Assembly (NCBI GenBank): GCA_043228905.1
Contig: JBHGNT010000010.1
Location: forward strand, 13,702,001 to 13,766,000
Reading direction: 5' to 3'
Length of the DNA stretch: 64,000 bases
Source: Azolla caroliniana
Taxonomy: Eukaryota > Polypodiophyta
Shown piece after piece: positions 11,055-22,910 of this stretch (its first letter is position 1; each line of letters begins with the position of its first letter). A model generated the notes under the pieces. It saw only the letters and a program-made list of their open reading frames with translations. It searched no databases and had not been told where the DNA came from. Made by a program: the position numbers and the translations under genes.

Positions 11055-12095
11055 CCTTCGAACCCTAAAATGAAATATGAATACACATATTGCATATAAC
11101 AATTATGGCTCATGTCTGGATGATGGCAAAATGCAACCACAATTTTTACAACATGTAACAATCGAGTCTCTTGAAGTCAAGGTCAAGCCATCACAATGCA
11201 AACACCGAACCTTCTCATGGTCACATATTGGCAATCGCCTCCTAGCCCAACTTGCACCTCTTCGTAGTTTTCCAGTGTGGGATTTGGAAGTGTTTGGGGA
11301 GCTGCCAATAAGTTCTTGCGAGAGATGTCTATTGTTGCGCTTCTTTTGGCACCGATTTGTTGGTTACGACTTATTGATCTACCATCTTCTTCATTGGTTG
11401 ATCTTGGTGCACCAACACGATACACCTTCTCGGTCATATATATCCAATGTTTGTATATATATGTTTGTCATTGCTTGTACCACTCTACGACCGTTCCTCT
11501 GATGCAAGTGCATGTTTCACTATCCCCGATAAAGACATGCATAAGTTCGGTAATTGATTGGTTTATTCTTCCTCTCAAGGTAGTATATTTGATAAACTAC
11601 CAATGTCTTTCTGCAATATTGGTAGTGTCAACATGTCCGTAGTTGAACATTCTACCAAACTTGGGCCAGAGTTTCCTCCACACACATGTCAAACCACACC
11701 ATCCTCCTTTTATATATTGTCAAACATTGGGCTTGTCTGCATATTCTACCTTTAACTCCTCACACATCGCATTGAATGCGGATTCAGTAATGCATTGCAT
11801 CATTTGGCACATTCATTCATAAAGAAGGCTTCTCTCAATTGCACTTACTTTTGGCGTTAAACTGACACAACAAAAGTCGACAATGTGTTTGTGAGTGCCC
11901 ATTTACAACAATCCAAGATTGACTGTCTGTTGCAACCACATTAGTTTTGGCATTATATGATGTCCAACATTCATCAATCACTATCGCATTTGGCCTCACC
12001 GTGGGCATCCTTGCGAATATAAGTCTCGAGCAAGTTTCTAATGCGACTTGATTTTTGAGGATTTCAAATAGAATCTTCAACTCCCCATATAACAT
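11055..12095 (-). pseudogene. Decayed transposase-like gene (MULE/SWIM-type resemblance)
   Basis: The minus strand keeps recognisable blocks. The stretch 12095-11835 reads ...ARMPTVRPNAIVIDECWTSYN..., then WIVVNGHSQTHCRLLLCQF, similar to the second-Asp region of MULE-type transposases. Further down come EELKVEYADKPNV, WRKLWPKFGRMFNYGHVDTTN and RGRINQSITELMHVFIGD. In another frame a cysteine-rich tail has CDHEKVRCLHCDG. Stops and frameshifts lie throughout. This could be a domesticated transposase-derived (FAR1/SWIM-like) gene or a transposon; I cannot place it more exactly. No terminal inverted repeats were found. Confidence 0.4.
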
Positions 12096-13380
12096 TATTG
12101 TATATTACTTTGTGTACCTTAGTGCAGTGTTCATAGAGCCTATCTTCTTCATTATAGACTTGTTAGGGCGTATGCAACACTAGCAGAGCATGATTTCAAC
12201 ACTAGGAGAGCATCTGCTCCCCCATGTTAATATCATAAATTGATGAAAAAGCTCATCTAAGAAGACCCCCAACCAAGAAACAGGCTTTTACTAAAGCATT
12301 GCATACACAATTTATATAGGTATGAATCTAAAAGCTTAAAAAATAGAAGGCTTAATACATTATCTCAAACTCCTCAAGTCATGGCACTCCACATTGAATA
12401 AGATTCACATTGAATCATATACAACCAAAATGAGATTCAAATATTGATTTGATATTACAAAATTAACCATATTGATATGGCCAAGAATACAAAAAAGGTT
12501 GGCCACCTTGATTCCAAAGGCTGGAAACCGCAAGGTAGTACATCAAGATCATATATTTGATGTTACAAAGTACAACTCTAAATGATTAAAATAACCCTAA
12601 CCCAGAGTCCTTCGTGCCCATTTTGCCATGATTTTCCGAAGGAGCTCCACGTCTTCAAATCCAAACCATTGCTCCTTACCCTACACCACAAGATGCCATC
12701 AACCCTAAACCCTTCTGTAAGTGAGCCTCCATCTCAGCTTTCTTACGAAACTATCGTACCTCTTTTCTACATGAATCTCCAACAATACATGTGCGACATT
12801 TGATACTTGTTGAGTCTCTTCCAAACTTGAAAAGGGACATAGGGTCCACTACAACATTGGTGTGGCATTTGCATTAGAAAAACCCAATATATACTTTCTT
12901 CAATAATGATTACAAGAATGTACATCAGCTCACCATTTAGTTTCAACAAATGGGCCCATGTCGTGTATGGGGTTCGTATCCATGTTCGAGTCATTCTTAG
13001 GCTTTTCCGTAATGATGTCTTCACTATCAATATCGTTGGATTTGGGGCACCTACCACCCTTTCTTACAAAAACCCTAAACCATCATTCAAGTTAGCACAC
13101 AAACATCACTATTTATACGCAATATATAGTTGAGAAATGATTCAGGCTATACCTCCCTTCATAGGGTATTGTTTCACCCTAATCCGCATCAAAGTCTATG
13201 AAGGTCTTGGACCGACTAGCCATCTGTACAAACCACATGCCATTTTCAATAACCACCGATATGTCCATTGCATTCAAGTTCAAATTTCACAATCCAAGCA
13301 CACTAAGAAATTGTCAGATGCATGCAACAATTTTTTATTGATATAGCTAAATAATTGGGAGGAAACAAGTCCATATATAA
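12096..13380. other. No gene recognised
   Basis: AT-rich sequence. Minus-strand fragments between 12500 and 13060 might be the 5' part of the transposase-like pseudogene, but no motif supports this. Confidence 0.4.
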
Positions 13381-13831
13381 TGTTGAGAATCAAGCTCAAC
13401 ATAGTGCAACGTGTGAACATACCTTTTGAGAATCCATGATTACTCAAAGGTCAAGAGTCACACCACTACTCTCTACACATTAACTATGTGTCATAGAATC
13501 ATATTCTATGACACATAACTAATTAGTTACATATTCCCCATGACTATGAGTCTTCACATTCCCCAAGAGAGAGAGTGGTTGTTGTAAGTTAATGAAGAGA
13601 GAGGGTGACTCTATATACAACACCCTCCTCATACTTTATACTAAGTCGGTTCTGACTCCTTATTATGCTACATTTTGTAATTCTTATTCTACTTGTGAAA
13701 TATACACCTTCTTCTTGAGTATTCCTTTTTCTATCTATCTAGTGTTCTCTCATCTCTCCTCTAATTCCTCTCACACATACACATAACACACATCTCTTCC
13801 GCTACACAAGAATCTTCATCGATTCTTTACA
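13381..13831 (+). mobile_element. Copia-1 5' LTR
   Basis: It starts TGTTGAGAATCA and ends TCTTTACA, directly followed by a tRNA-Met-type primer site, so the borders are well supported. It contains a 15-bp perfect inverted repeat at 13485-13517. The other LTR is not in the window. Confidence 0.8.
13485..13517. repeat. Perfect 15-bp inverted repeat with 3-nt loop
   Basis: TATGTGTCATAGAAT, then CAT, then its exact reverse complement. It lies in the Copia-1 LTR and could form a tight hairpin in DNA or RNA. Confidence 0.85.
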
Positions 13832-13843
13832 TGGTATTAGAGC
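13832..13843 (+). other. Copia-1 primer binding site
   Basis: TGGTATTAGAGC immediately follows the LTR. It differs by one base from TGGTATCAGAGC, the initiator tRNA-Met complement used by most plant copia elements and seen intact in Copia-3. Confidence 0.85.
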
Positions 13844-14022
13844 GATTTGGTAGCTTGATCTAACCCATTCGCCTCATCGTGATCGTGTGTTGACGCCCAA
13901 AACTGAAACTCCTTACCTAGCACCAGCTCTACGCCGACGTTCAAGAAGAACCGGCTCATCGCTATCGTAGTACCACTACATAACTCGTGGTCGAGAGAGA
14001 ATGAAAAGAAGCTTAATCGACA

Positions 14023-15154
14023 ATGAATACTCAAATGGGGAGCGCTCTCCCTAGCGAGAAGTTGGATCACAACAACTTTGCATCTTGGGAGTACAAGATG
14101 CACCAATACCTTGTCGGGCAAGCGTATTGGGGTTACATCAAAGGAGCACAAGAAAACCGACCCAACCTGAAAGACGCCGACTACGCAACATGGGAGCAAG
14201 CGGCAAGTCGAGTGATGTATTGCTTGGCGACATGTGTTCACGACCACATGCTCGGCTACATTCGAGAAGCCGAGACGCCGAAGGAAGCGTGGGAGAATCT
14301 ACGAAAGATTTTCGCTGCCAACACGACCGCGACACGCTTCAACTCTCCCAAGAGTTGAACAACATCCAACAATGGGATATGTCCATCACGAGCTACACCT
14401 TGAAGATCAAGGAACTTTGCGACTCGCTTGGCTCGATAAGCGTCAACGTGGACGATGACGAAATGGTGCAAATATGCCTCGGTCGCCTCACACCACAGTT
14501 TGGCGCGATGTGGGCCACCGTACTAGCACAGGAGAATCCACCCTCCTTCTTCGATCTTCAATCCATGTTGTTGGTCGAAGAGAATCATGTTCGAACAAGG
14601 AGCAACGCCTCGGATGACCACATGCTCTACACGCATTTGGATGGAGGAAGAGGACGCGACCGTGCAAAAAGAGGCCGATTCGGCCAAGGATGGGGTGGAC
14701 GAGGCCCGACTTACGAAAACAACTCGCAATTTTGGCATCAAGACGGAAGCCATCGAGGAACCTTCTGAAGAAGGGGGAGCTTCCATTCTGGTCCGAGTCA
14801 ACAATACTCAGTCGAATGCGGATATTGCGGAAAAATCGGCCACTGCGAAGAAGAGTGCCGAAAGAAGATGCGTGAGTCGGCTTCCACTAGTCAAAAACTC
14901 ACCAATTACACCACCGACTCTGAGTACGACGACTACGGTGGATTATTCATAATGAGACACAGAGCGAATTCTATGTCAGCCTCTACTTCTACTAGTGCCT
15001 CCGGTCCGGAAGACGTATGGTTCGTCGATTCCGGTGCCTCGAACCATATGACGTCGCATCAAGAATGGTTCCGAGAACTTCGAGAGCCAGACCGACCCAG
15101 CTATGTCGAAACCAAAGATGACACTACGCACCCGATTTGGCACATTGGCAATGT
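14023..15154 (+). pseudogene. Copia-1 gag and start of protease, truncated
   Basis: The gag starts MNTQMGSALPSEKLDHNNFA and keeps the copia block LDHNNFASWEYKM. A frameshift near 14335 moves to the frame that continues ELNNIQQWDMSI and LGRLTPQF. A stop at 14766 follows, then a zinc knuckle CGYCGKIGHCEEEC (about 14818-14860). The protease begins WFVDSGASNHMTSHQEWF near 15020, with the catalytic DSG intact. Copia identity is lost near 15154, where a gypsy-like gag frame takes over. No integrase or RT of this element is found. The element is non-functional. Confidence 0.8.
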
Positions 15155-15177
15155 TCCGTTCAGAAAAGAAGGAGGAA
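15155..15177 (+). pseudogene. Gyp-1 gag, small left piece before the Gyp-2 insertion
   Basis: Joined across the Gyp-2 insertion, the bases before 15178 and after 32879 read as one frame rich in Glu, Lys and Arg, like the gag linker of Gyp-6. The AGGAA duplication shows the two flanks were once adjacent. The exact Copia-1/Gyp-1 junction is uncertain by about 15 bases. Confidence 0.5.
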
Positions 15178-15612
15178 TGTTAACTGTTAGGGCCGGACAA
15201 TGGCCTAACACAGGGTGTCTACGGAAGACACTTCCCCAAAGGGTGTTACGGCAACCGGATCCGCCTCAACGCTTAATCCTATTTAATTAAGTTACTTATT
15301 ATGATCGTCTTTCATAACACACGCGTAAGATATAACAATTAAGACAGAACGGCAATTAACATAGAGAGATAACCACGCTTAAGCTTTCATTAATTAACCG
15401 CTAATGATTACATTGTATCCGGGCCTTTAAATAGGTTTCCGGTCTGTATTACAAAACGGTGCCATCCGCACCTGTTCGGGATCGGTCCTGATCCGGAACG
15501 GCATACCGTTTCCGGTCCGTCCGTCCACACTCATAGCTTAATTACAACCACATTCCTACTACTTAAATAACTCTCCGTTTCCCACTCTGGACTCCTTTGC
15601 CGGTCGGTAACA
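15178..15612 (-). repeat. Gyp-2 3' LTR
   Basis: It aligns with 32440-32874 over its whole length with a few substitutions and no gaps. On the minus strand it ends ...AGTTAACA. A TATTTAAA-type TATA box lies at about 15427-15434. Confidence 0.9.
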
Positions 15613-15640
15613 CATGGCACGCCCGTGGGACAGTACCTTG
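15613..15640 (-). other. Conserved non-purine sequence before the Gyp-2 3' LTR
   Basis: Where a polypurine tract is expected, the minus strand reads TCCCACGGGCGTGCCATG directly before the LTR. Gyp-6 has the same sequence with one change in its last 17 bases at the same place. It is not purine-rich. Confidence 0.6.
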
Positions 15641-15666
15641 TACGTCGAATCCACAACCGACCCTTG

Positions 15667-18651
15667 CTATTCTTCGTCCAAAATGTCCAGAATGCTTTGT
15701 TCGAGAGGCTCCAATGGTTCATCTGGAAGTGGTTGTTGTTGTTGTTGTTGCTGCTCTGTTGATGTCTGCTGCGGCGGGTCCGTTGGTGGTTGCTGTGACT
15801 GCTCCTCCGTTTGTGGCTCTGACACCGGCGTCTCCGTCGTTGCTCCCTGCGTCGTAGTGGTCTCCGGTTGACTGGTTCCTGGCTGGCCCTCAGTCGGCGA
15901 CGGTTCCTCATCACTAAGGTTAACCGTTGCCGCTTCCCATGCTTTTTCTTCCCGAACCTGGGACCGCTCGTAGCTTTCAAACTAGATTTGAGCGTCCAGC
16001 CTATCATCGTCTAGTTGAGCTACGAGCTGCCTAACCTGCGCCAGCTGTTCATCTGCCAGGACTTGGAAGTCGTCGGCCAGCTCGTCCCGTATGGCGATGA
16101 AGTCCTCGGAAGTCAACGTATAACAATCATCTCCTTCCTTCCGCCGGTTTGCCACATCTGCCCGTAGCAACTGGAGTTCCGCCGCGTTTTGTGCCCACTT
16201 TGTCCACCATTTTACGGAGCTTTCATCAATCAAGTGTTTTGTCTGATTCAGCCATGCCCGGAGGATGGATTGAATCCGGCTCATTCCCAATTGCGATTTG
16301 GTTTCCGTCGCTTGCCGTTCCTCCTTCAGTTGTTTGATGATTTTGACGTTGTCCTCCGCCTGCGCCTTGTAATGCGTAAATTGCCTTTGATATGTGCTTT
16401 GTAATTTCTGCAATACTGTTGACGCTCTCTCTTTGTCTTCCTGCTGCTGCCTCTGGAGCTCCATCTGGACCTTCTCCGCCTCGTCCAAGCGTCTTGTATT
16501 TTCCGCACGTTCGTCGGCGATCGCCGTCGCGGCCCGATCAACTGCCTGCTGGAGCTCGGCCATCCGTTCTTTATGCTCCGTTTCCAGCCGTTTGTAGTCC
16601 CGGTGCAAGTGCTCAAAATCATCTGTCTTTTGCTTGAGCCGTGCGTTGATATGATGACGAGCCCAGTCCTCACGGTCCTTCTGCTGGCGGAGCTCTTCCT
16701 TTAGCCGTTCAATCTCTGTTTCCGCCGTTTTCCGCAGCTTGTCCTTTTCTTGCAGCACTTTGTCTTTCTCCTCCTTTAGCCGGTCGTACGCTTGATGGCC
16801 TTTCCGGAGGCTCTCCTCTGCCCGGCGGAGGTTCTCAGCAGTCTTCTTTAATTCGGCTTCGGCCACTGTCTTCAATTCTCGTTCACGGCTCCTTAGCGCT
16901 TCTTGTGCGGCAAGTTCATCTCTCAATTCCGCAAGCTCCTGGGCTTGCGCCGCATCTCTCGCCGGAATGGTTTCCGTTGCCGGGGTCTTATTGCTATGTA
17001 CCGGTCATTCCGTTTCTTTATTCTGTACACTTACCGGAGTCACCGGTGATTGGATCTGTGTTGCCGTTAAGGCCATTTTGGCCATCTCTGTCATGACCTG
17101 ATCCAAGTCTTTTTCAAGGCACAGGATTCTGGACCGGGCCGTCTCTAGTTGTTCGGTTGTGACGAGCAACCGTTCGCTTTGCGCTCTTTCTTCCGCCTCA
17201 ATATACCCCACTGCTCCGGCTATCTGTTCGCCTATCCACCGGAGCCACAGGCTACCGGTGCCTTGTTGTGCTTGCACGGAGGTTTGACAGATGGGCTCAC
17301 TTGTAGAGGGGTGGTCCTGCCTGGTTGCACCGAGTTGCAGTTCCGTTTCTGCCCGTGGACCACCCTGCTGTCCTGGTTCCCCTTGCGCTTCTTCTTGGCT
17401 AACCGAGGGAGGCTGCATTGACCTTTCCGGCTCTGGCGGGATGGGACTTGCCGGTGTTGCCGGTGGTGCCGGGGCTTCTGTTTCCGGTGCCATGTGCACC
17501 GGTTCCGGTTCCTTCCTTGGCGTGGGAGTCTCACTAAGGGGAGCCGGTGTTCCCTCCGTCTGAGGGTCCGAACGTTTCCCGGCTGTCTCAACGGTCCTTG
17601 CCGACGACTGTCGCTGGAGGTGCTCTGTGGGCTCCTCCTCTATTTCCTCCTCCTAAGCCCCGACATTGAGTTTTGCCGCCAAGGGGTCCGCTTCTCTATT
17701 CACCGGTCGGCGGAGTGTGACCTTTATGGGCCGTGCCGGTGGTTCCTCCTGCGCCTCCGTTGGGCGCTTCTGGCTGCCGCTTCCTACTGCCGCTGCCTTT
17801 CCCTTAGTGTCCTTAGAGGCCAACATCTGTTGTCGTTTGGAAGCCGTCTTTGGGGTGTCGTCCGCCACTCTTCCTTGCTTCTTGGGCTGGACGGGTGGCA
17901 CAAGCAAGGTGAGCCACTGCATTACGGCGTGCCATATCCTCCGTCCGTCTCGGCCTTCTTTGTCGTCTTTGCCTCTCACGATCTCGATGGCTGCACACAA
18001 CCCGTCTGCGATCAATACCGGCCAATCCACCTTGATCCCTTCATAGGTGGCAATGATCATCCCTGCCCGGTTCTGCTGCATGACAGGGGGTCTAGGGTAC
18101 ACGTGGCCGTACTCGTGGAGCACATGAGCAATCTCGCGGAACAACATGTCTCCGCCGCCCTGTGTCCGGTAGCCTTTGCTGGCTAGAGAATACTCACCAA
18201 AATACCTGATGAGTTGCTCCGGGGTTGGATTGTCGATCGTGAGTATGCCTCCCTCTGGAAGGCCTGTTAACGCTCGAATCGCTTCTGCCGTTATGACCTC
18301 TATGTTGATTTCTTTGATCACTTTGTCGGCTTCTTTGTGTGGCGGTACTTCCATCATCATCAAGAAGCCCTCGAGCCCGTGTTGCTTTAGCCATGTCTTG
18401 GTGGCTTCCGATAGTGTTTGCGGGTCCATTTCTGTGTCGAGGTCGGATTGCGGTGGCGAGGTTGGATGATGATGAGAGTGAGGTTGAGAGAGAGAAAGTT
18501 CAGAAGGCGGGGGTTCTCTGTGCGCAGGTTCTCGTCTGATGATCTTGCAGCGTCTTGGTGCTTCTGTGCTCCTGGGTTCGCGAAAGTAAAGGGTCTCTAC
18601 GCGCAGTGGTTTTTGTCTGTGCATTCTGGCGCCTTTTTCGAGTGTGTGCAT
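15667..18651 (-). pseudogene. Gyp-2 extra ORF: about 995-codon coiled-coil protein downstream of pol
   Basis: One minus-strand frame from an ATG at 18651 to TAG at 15667. It is interrupted only by in-frame stops at 17653, 17005 and 15982, which I read as later damage. The N-terminal 300 residues look globular (blocks WLKQHGLEGF, RYFGEYSLASKGY and VDWPVLIADGL). A Pro/Glu-rich linker follows. Then comes a coiled coil of about 300 residues rich in Glu, Arg, Gln and Lys. The end is EQSILDILDEE. It starts 175 bp past the pol stop. Gyp-6 has a homologue along its whole length. No signal peptide or membrane segment is seen, which speaks against an envelope protein. Function unknown. Confidence 0.75.
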
Positions 18652-18825
18652 GTCGTGTACTAAAATAGCATTATGTCCTATGGTGGCGCTTTAAATGCCC
18701 ACTACGTGCCTTTTCGCTCCTCGCTCTTTCATCCATTCATTCCTCGCTTTTGCATGATTGTTTTTTTTAATTTTTAATTTTTAATTTTTTAATTTTTTTT
18801 AATTATAATTTAATTTAGTGTGACG
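18652..18825 (-). other. Spacer between pol and the extra ORF in Gyp-2
   Basis: A short AT-rich spacer with repeated TTTTTAA tracts at about 18766-18815. It may carry the signal that lets the extra ORF be expressed, such as a promoter or splice acceptor; nothing definite is recognised. Confidence 0.4.
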
Positions 18826-21800
18826 TCACTTGTCCGTTGGTCCTCTTGGACCCTTACCGGCCTCATTCTCCCCAGTTACCGGATCGCCTTCTCTGCCGTC
18901 TTGGTGGTTGCCGTTTCCCTCACTGGTGTCGGTCCTTTGCTCAAATGGGTTCTTAGGCATCGGTCCTCTATATGGCTTCAACCGGAATCCGTTGACCCAT
19001 TTGCCTAGCACTTCGCCGGCAAGTGTCCCTAACTGGTAGGACCCATTATACTCCCGTGTTAGCCAATACGGTCTGGTCCATCTAAACCGTAGTTTACCCG
19101 GCATCTTGCCCATCCGGGTCTGAAATACTAACACCGGTTTGCCGATTGCGAACATTTTTTCGTTACCTTTCCTGTGCCGGTAGACAAATGCTTTCCGTCG
19201 CCGTTGCTCCAATTCTAAATGCAAGATGCTGGCCAGTCGTTGTTCCTCGAGCTCACACAGCACTGTCAACCGTATTGCCTCCGACTCCTTCTCGTTCAGC
19301 CGTTCCCGTAGCTGGATCCGTAAGCTGGGTACTTGGAATTCTACCGGCATGACCGCCTCTAGTCCGAACGCTAACCGGAACGGTGTTGTTCGGATGCTCG
19401 TTTTGTATGCCGTCCGGTATGCCCAAAGCGCGCTATGTAGCTTTGTGTCCCAATCCGTCCGGTTTTCGTTGACGATCTTCTGGAGGATATTCTAGAGCGT
19501 CTTGTTCGTTGATTCCGCTAAACCGTTCGCCTGTGGATAGTAAGGTGTGCTCCGTTTGTGGACAACGGCATAGAATGTCATCAGGCTTTCCACTACTTGG
19601 CCGAGAAAGTGCCCCCCTTGGTCGCTTATTAATTCAATTGGGCATCCATAACGGCACCAGATGTACTCATATAGAAACTTCGTCGTTGACGCAACGGTGT
19701 TATCCCTTAATGCTTTGGCCTCCACCCATTTCGTGCAATAATCCGTAGCAACGATGACGTACCGATTACCCGTTCTCATTGCCGGTGGCTTGAAGGGTCC
19801 TACAAAGTCCAGCCCCCACTTCTGGAATAGCTCGAGTGGTAGTACCGGCTGGTGTGGCATACGAGCCTGCTCCGTTGGTTGGCCCATTCTCTGGCATAGG
19901 TCACATTCTTTTGCGTATCGTACCACATCTCTTAGTGCCGTTGGCCACCATAGGCCACTTTGCCATATTTTCCTGGCCGTCGCATCTCCGGCATAGTGAC
20001 CTCCGGCAACTCCGCAGTGGGCTTCCCTCAGTATCAGTTCCTTTTCATCACTGCGCACCGCCCGTCTCCATATGCCGTCCGCGCCCTTGTGGTACAATGT
20101 GTCTTGCAGTAAGCAGAAATGTGGGCTTTGCACCGCCAGGCGTTTCCGTTCGTCCCAGTTCATCTCTTCTGGAGGCAGTCCTGTGCTCAGAAACTGGTGC
20201 ATATTTGTGAGCCATTTGTCTTCCTGTGCCACCGTCTCATCTGCTGCCGTCTCCGTAGTGACTCGAAACAGCTCTGCATCCGGAAACTCATCCGGTACTC
20301 CGTCTCTCGTCTCTCCGGACTCTAATCGGCTTAAGTAATCCGCCACGGCATGTTGTATACCGGGTCGGTGGAACATTTCAAACTCGAACTCCTGTAACAG
20401 TAAGGTCCACCGGGCCAATTTGCCGGTGAGTGACGCTTTGGACACCAGGTAAAGGAGTGCCGAATGATCTACATGGAAGGAAAACTTCCTTCCCAATAAA
20501 TAATGCCGAAACTTTGTCACACTGTAGATCATCCCTAGGGCTTCCCGTTCCGTGGTAGAGTAGTTTCGTTCTGCTTGGGATAGCTTTCGGCTGGCATAGT
20601 ACACTGGCCGGTACCATTTTGGCTCCGTAAGCTGCATAAGTACGCTTCCGATTGCGATGTCGGAGGCGTCTACGAACACGTGAAATTCTTTACTCCAATC
20701 CGGAGGTTGTACTACCGGTGCCTGCGACAATAGTACCTTGAGGGCCCTATACGCTCTATCCTCGGTGTCGGTCCACTGGAATGGTGTCCGATGTACGGCG
20801 GCATGCAACGGTGTAGCCAGGTCAGCTAAGTATCGGAGCATCCGGCTGTGCCACCGGATCTGGCCTAAGAACCGGCTTAATGCCTTTGCCGTTGCCGACG
20901 CCGGTGCTTCTAATATGGCTTTCACTTTGTCCGGGTCGACTGCAATACCTTCCTGGCTCACAATATGTCCTAATAAAGTTCCACTGGACACGCCAAATAC
21001 ACACTTTGCCGGATTCAAGCTTAGCCGGTACGCTCTACACTTTTCTAGACAAAGACAGAGGTGCTGAAAATGGTCCTCCTCCCGGCTATAGACGGCGAAA
21101 TCGTCAAGGAAAACCTGCATAAAAGCCGGTATATATTCACCAAAGATTTCCATGATGATTCGTTGAAATGTTGCCGGTGCCGTTTTGAGTCCGAACATCA
21201 TCACCACGGCCACAAACACCCCCCATTCGGTGACGAATGTCGTTTTCTCTTGGTCGTCGGGGTGCATCCGGATCTGATTATACCCGTTGAATCCGTCTAG
21301 GAAGCTATAGACCTCATGGCCGGCGACGACATCCAACACTCCATCTGTGAACGGAAGTGGAAACGCATCCGTTACCGTAGCCGCATTGAGTTTCCGGTAG
21401 TCCACGCAAACTCGAATTTTTCCGTTCTTCTTCGGTACGACTACGATCAGGCTCAACCATGTCGCTTTCTTTACCGGACGGATAAAGCCAACTCTTAGCA
21501 GTTTGTCGATTTCCTCCTTTACTTTGGCGGCATAATTGGGATTCATCCGGTATCGTCTTTGTGCCACTAGTTTTGCATCCTTGCTCAAGTGCACCTGATG
21601 CTGGTATAACTGAGGGTCGAGTCCTCGCATGTCTTCGTATGACCAGGCGAACACATTGCGAAATTCCGTGAGAAGTGTGATCATCGCTGTTTTGTCTTCG
21701 GACTTCATCTCCTTGGCGATGTGCACCGGTTTTGCTTCGTCCGTGGTGCCTAGGTTCACCTCTTCCAGTTGCGACGCTTTTACGCGCTGTGAAACGGCCA

Positions 21801-22910
21801 TTTCCCGTTCCAACGCTTCCTGCGCTTGCCGTAATTCCCGGATTGCGTCTTTATCCGGTTCTGCTTCAGCCTCTTCCGGTTGCGGTAAGTATGGTGCTAC
21901 TGCTTCGGCAATGTCAATTTCGAAGAGGGGTATGATCTTCGGGTTTTCCTGCAGGTACTGAGCTTCTTCTTCGTCCGCTAACCCTTCTAGCATGTTGACG
22001 CATTCCGCATACAACGGTGTACATTCCTTGCCAGTGCTCGTCCTTGGCTGTGTTGGTACTCGTACCTTGGCTTTTCCTCGCCGGAAGGTAATTATATTTT
22101 TCCGCCAATTCTGTTTGATATGTGCCATTTTCAACCATGGCCGCCCCAGCAATAGCAGGTATGCGCCTTGTGCCTGTAATTGTAGCACTACGGCCGAGAT
22201 GTAAAATGTATGACCGCCGACGGTGACTTCTAATTTCCGTATTAATCCTGTCGGCCGCACTGAGCTTGTATCGGCCATCCGCAACCAGAACGGACACGAC
22301 TCCCACTCGTGAATTCCTAGGGCATCACACGTCCGGAGGCTTATTACATTCACCCCAGAGCCTTCGTCTATAACTGTGCCGGGGAGTTCTTTCCCTTTTA
22401 CAATGGCAGTGATTACCGGACTGTTGGTGTCCACCACCGTTGGTCCCTCCTCCGGATTCGAGAAGAGTACCGATGCCGATGATGGTTCTCCTGCCGTCAT
22501 GGCCGTCTTCAGTCCTTCCGTGAATCTTGGCACGAGTTGTAGGAGTCTTCCTAGTGGCAACGTAATCTGGCACTCTTGCAACGCCTGCCATGTCTCGTTC
22601 TCGGAGTGACTACCGCCGGCAAGCCCTGCGGTGTTCTCCTTTTGCCGTTGTAAATCTGTGACATTCTGTTCGTTTGCTTTCTTTACCCATTCCGTTGCTT
22701 GTTTCCGGATGGTCTCTTGCGTCTCCCATTCCTTGGCCATGCCCTTCGACCTTGTGGTCACCTGCTGCAAATCTGCCACCTCAGGGACTACCATATTTAC
22801 CGCCGGTCGTTTTTCATAGCTCTTCACCAGGCATTGGTTACTATAATGGCCTTCCTGTCGGCAGTAGTAGCAGTAGGCTTTCCGGGTATTGCTAGATTCG
22901 GCATTGTATG
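18826..22910 (-). pseudogene. Gyp-2 pol: zinc knuckle, protease, RT, RNase H, integrase
   Basis: The frame opens with a knuckle CYYCRQEGHYSNQC (about 22880-22838). The protease follows (VIDEGSGVNVIS, an Asp-Glu-Gly site, about 22380). RT has VCVDYRKLNAATV and VFLDDFAVYS (about 21100). RNase H has FVDASD, TEREALGM and HVDHSALLYL. Integrase has a His/Cys zinc finger ending CDLCQRMG and the acidic residues in GLDFVGPF, SDQGGHF and ANGLAES. The only stop inside is at 19492 (Gln position in Gyp-6). The frame ends at 18826 with a GPY-like RWTRPYWL. RT and integrase motifs resemble the non-chromodomain plant gypsy group; the exact lineage needs a tree. Confidence 0.85.

Noticed and set aside
15667-18651. 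Envelope gene behind pol in Gyp-2 and Gyp-6
   Set aside because: The position fits, but there is no signal peptide, no membrane segment and no cysteine pattern; a coiled-coil protein describes it better.
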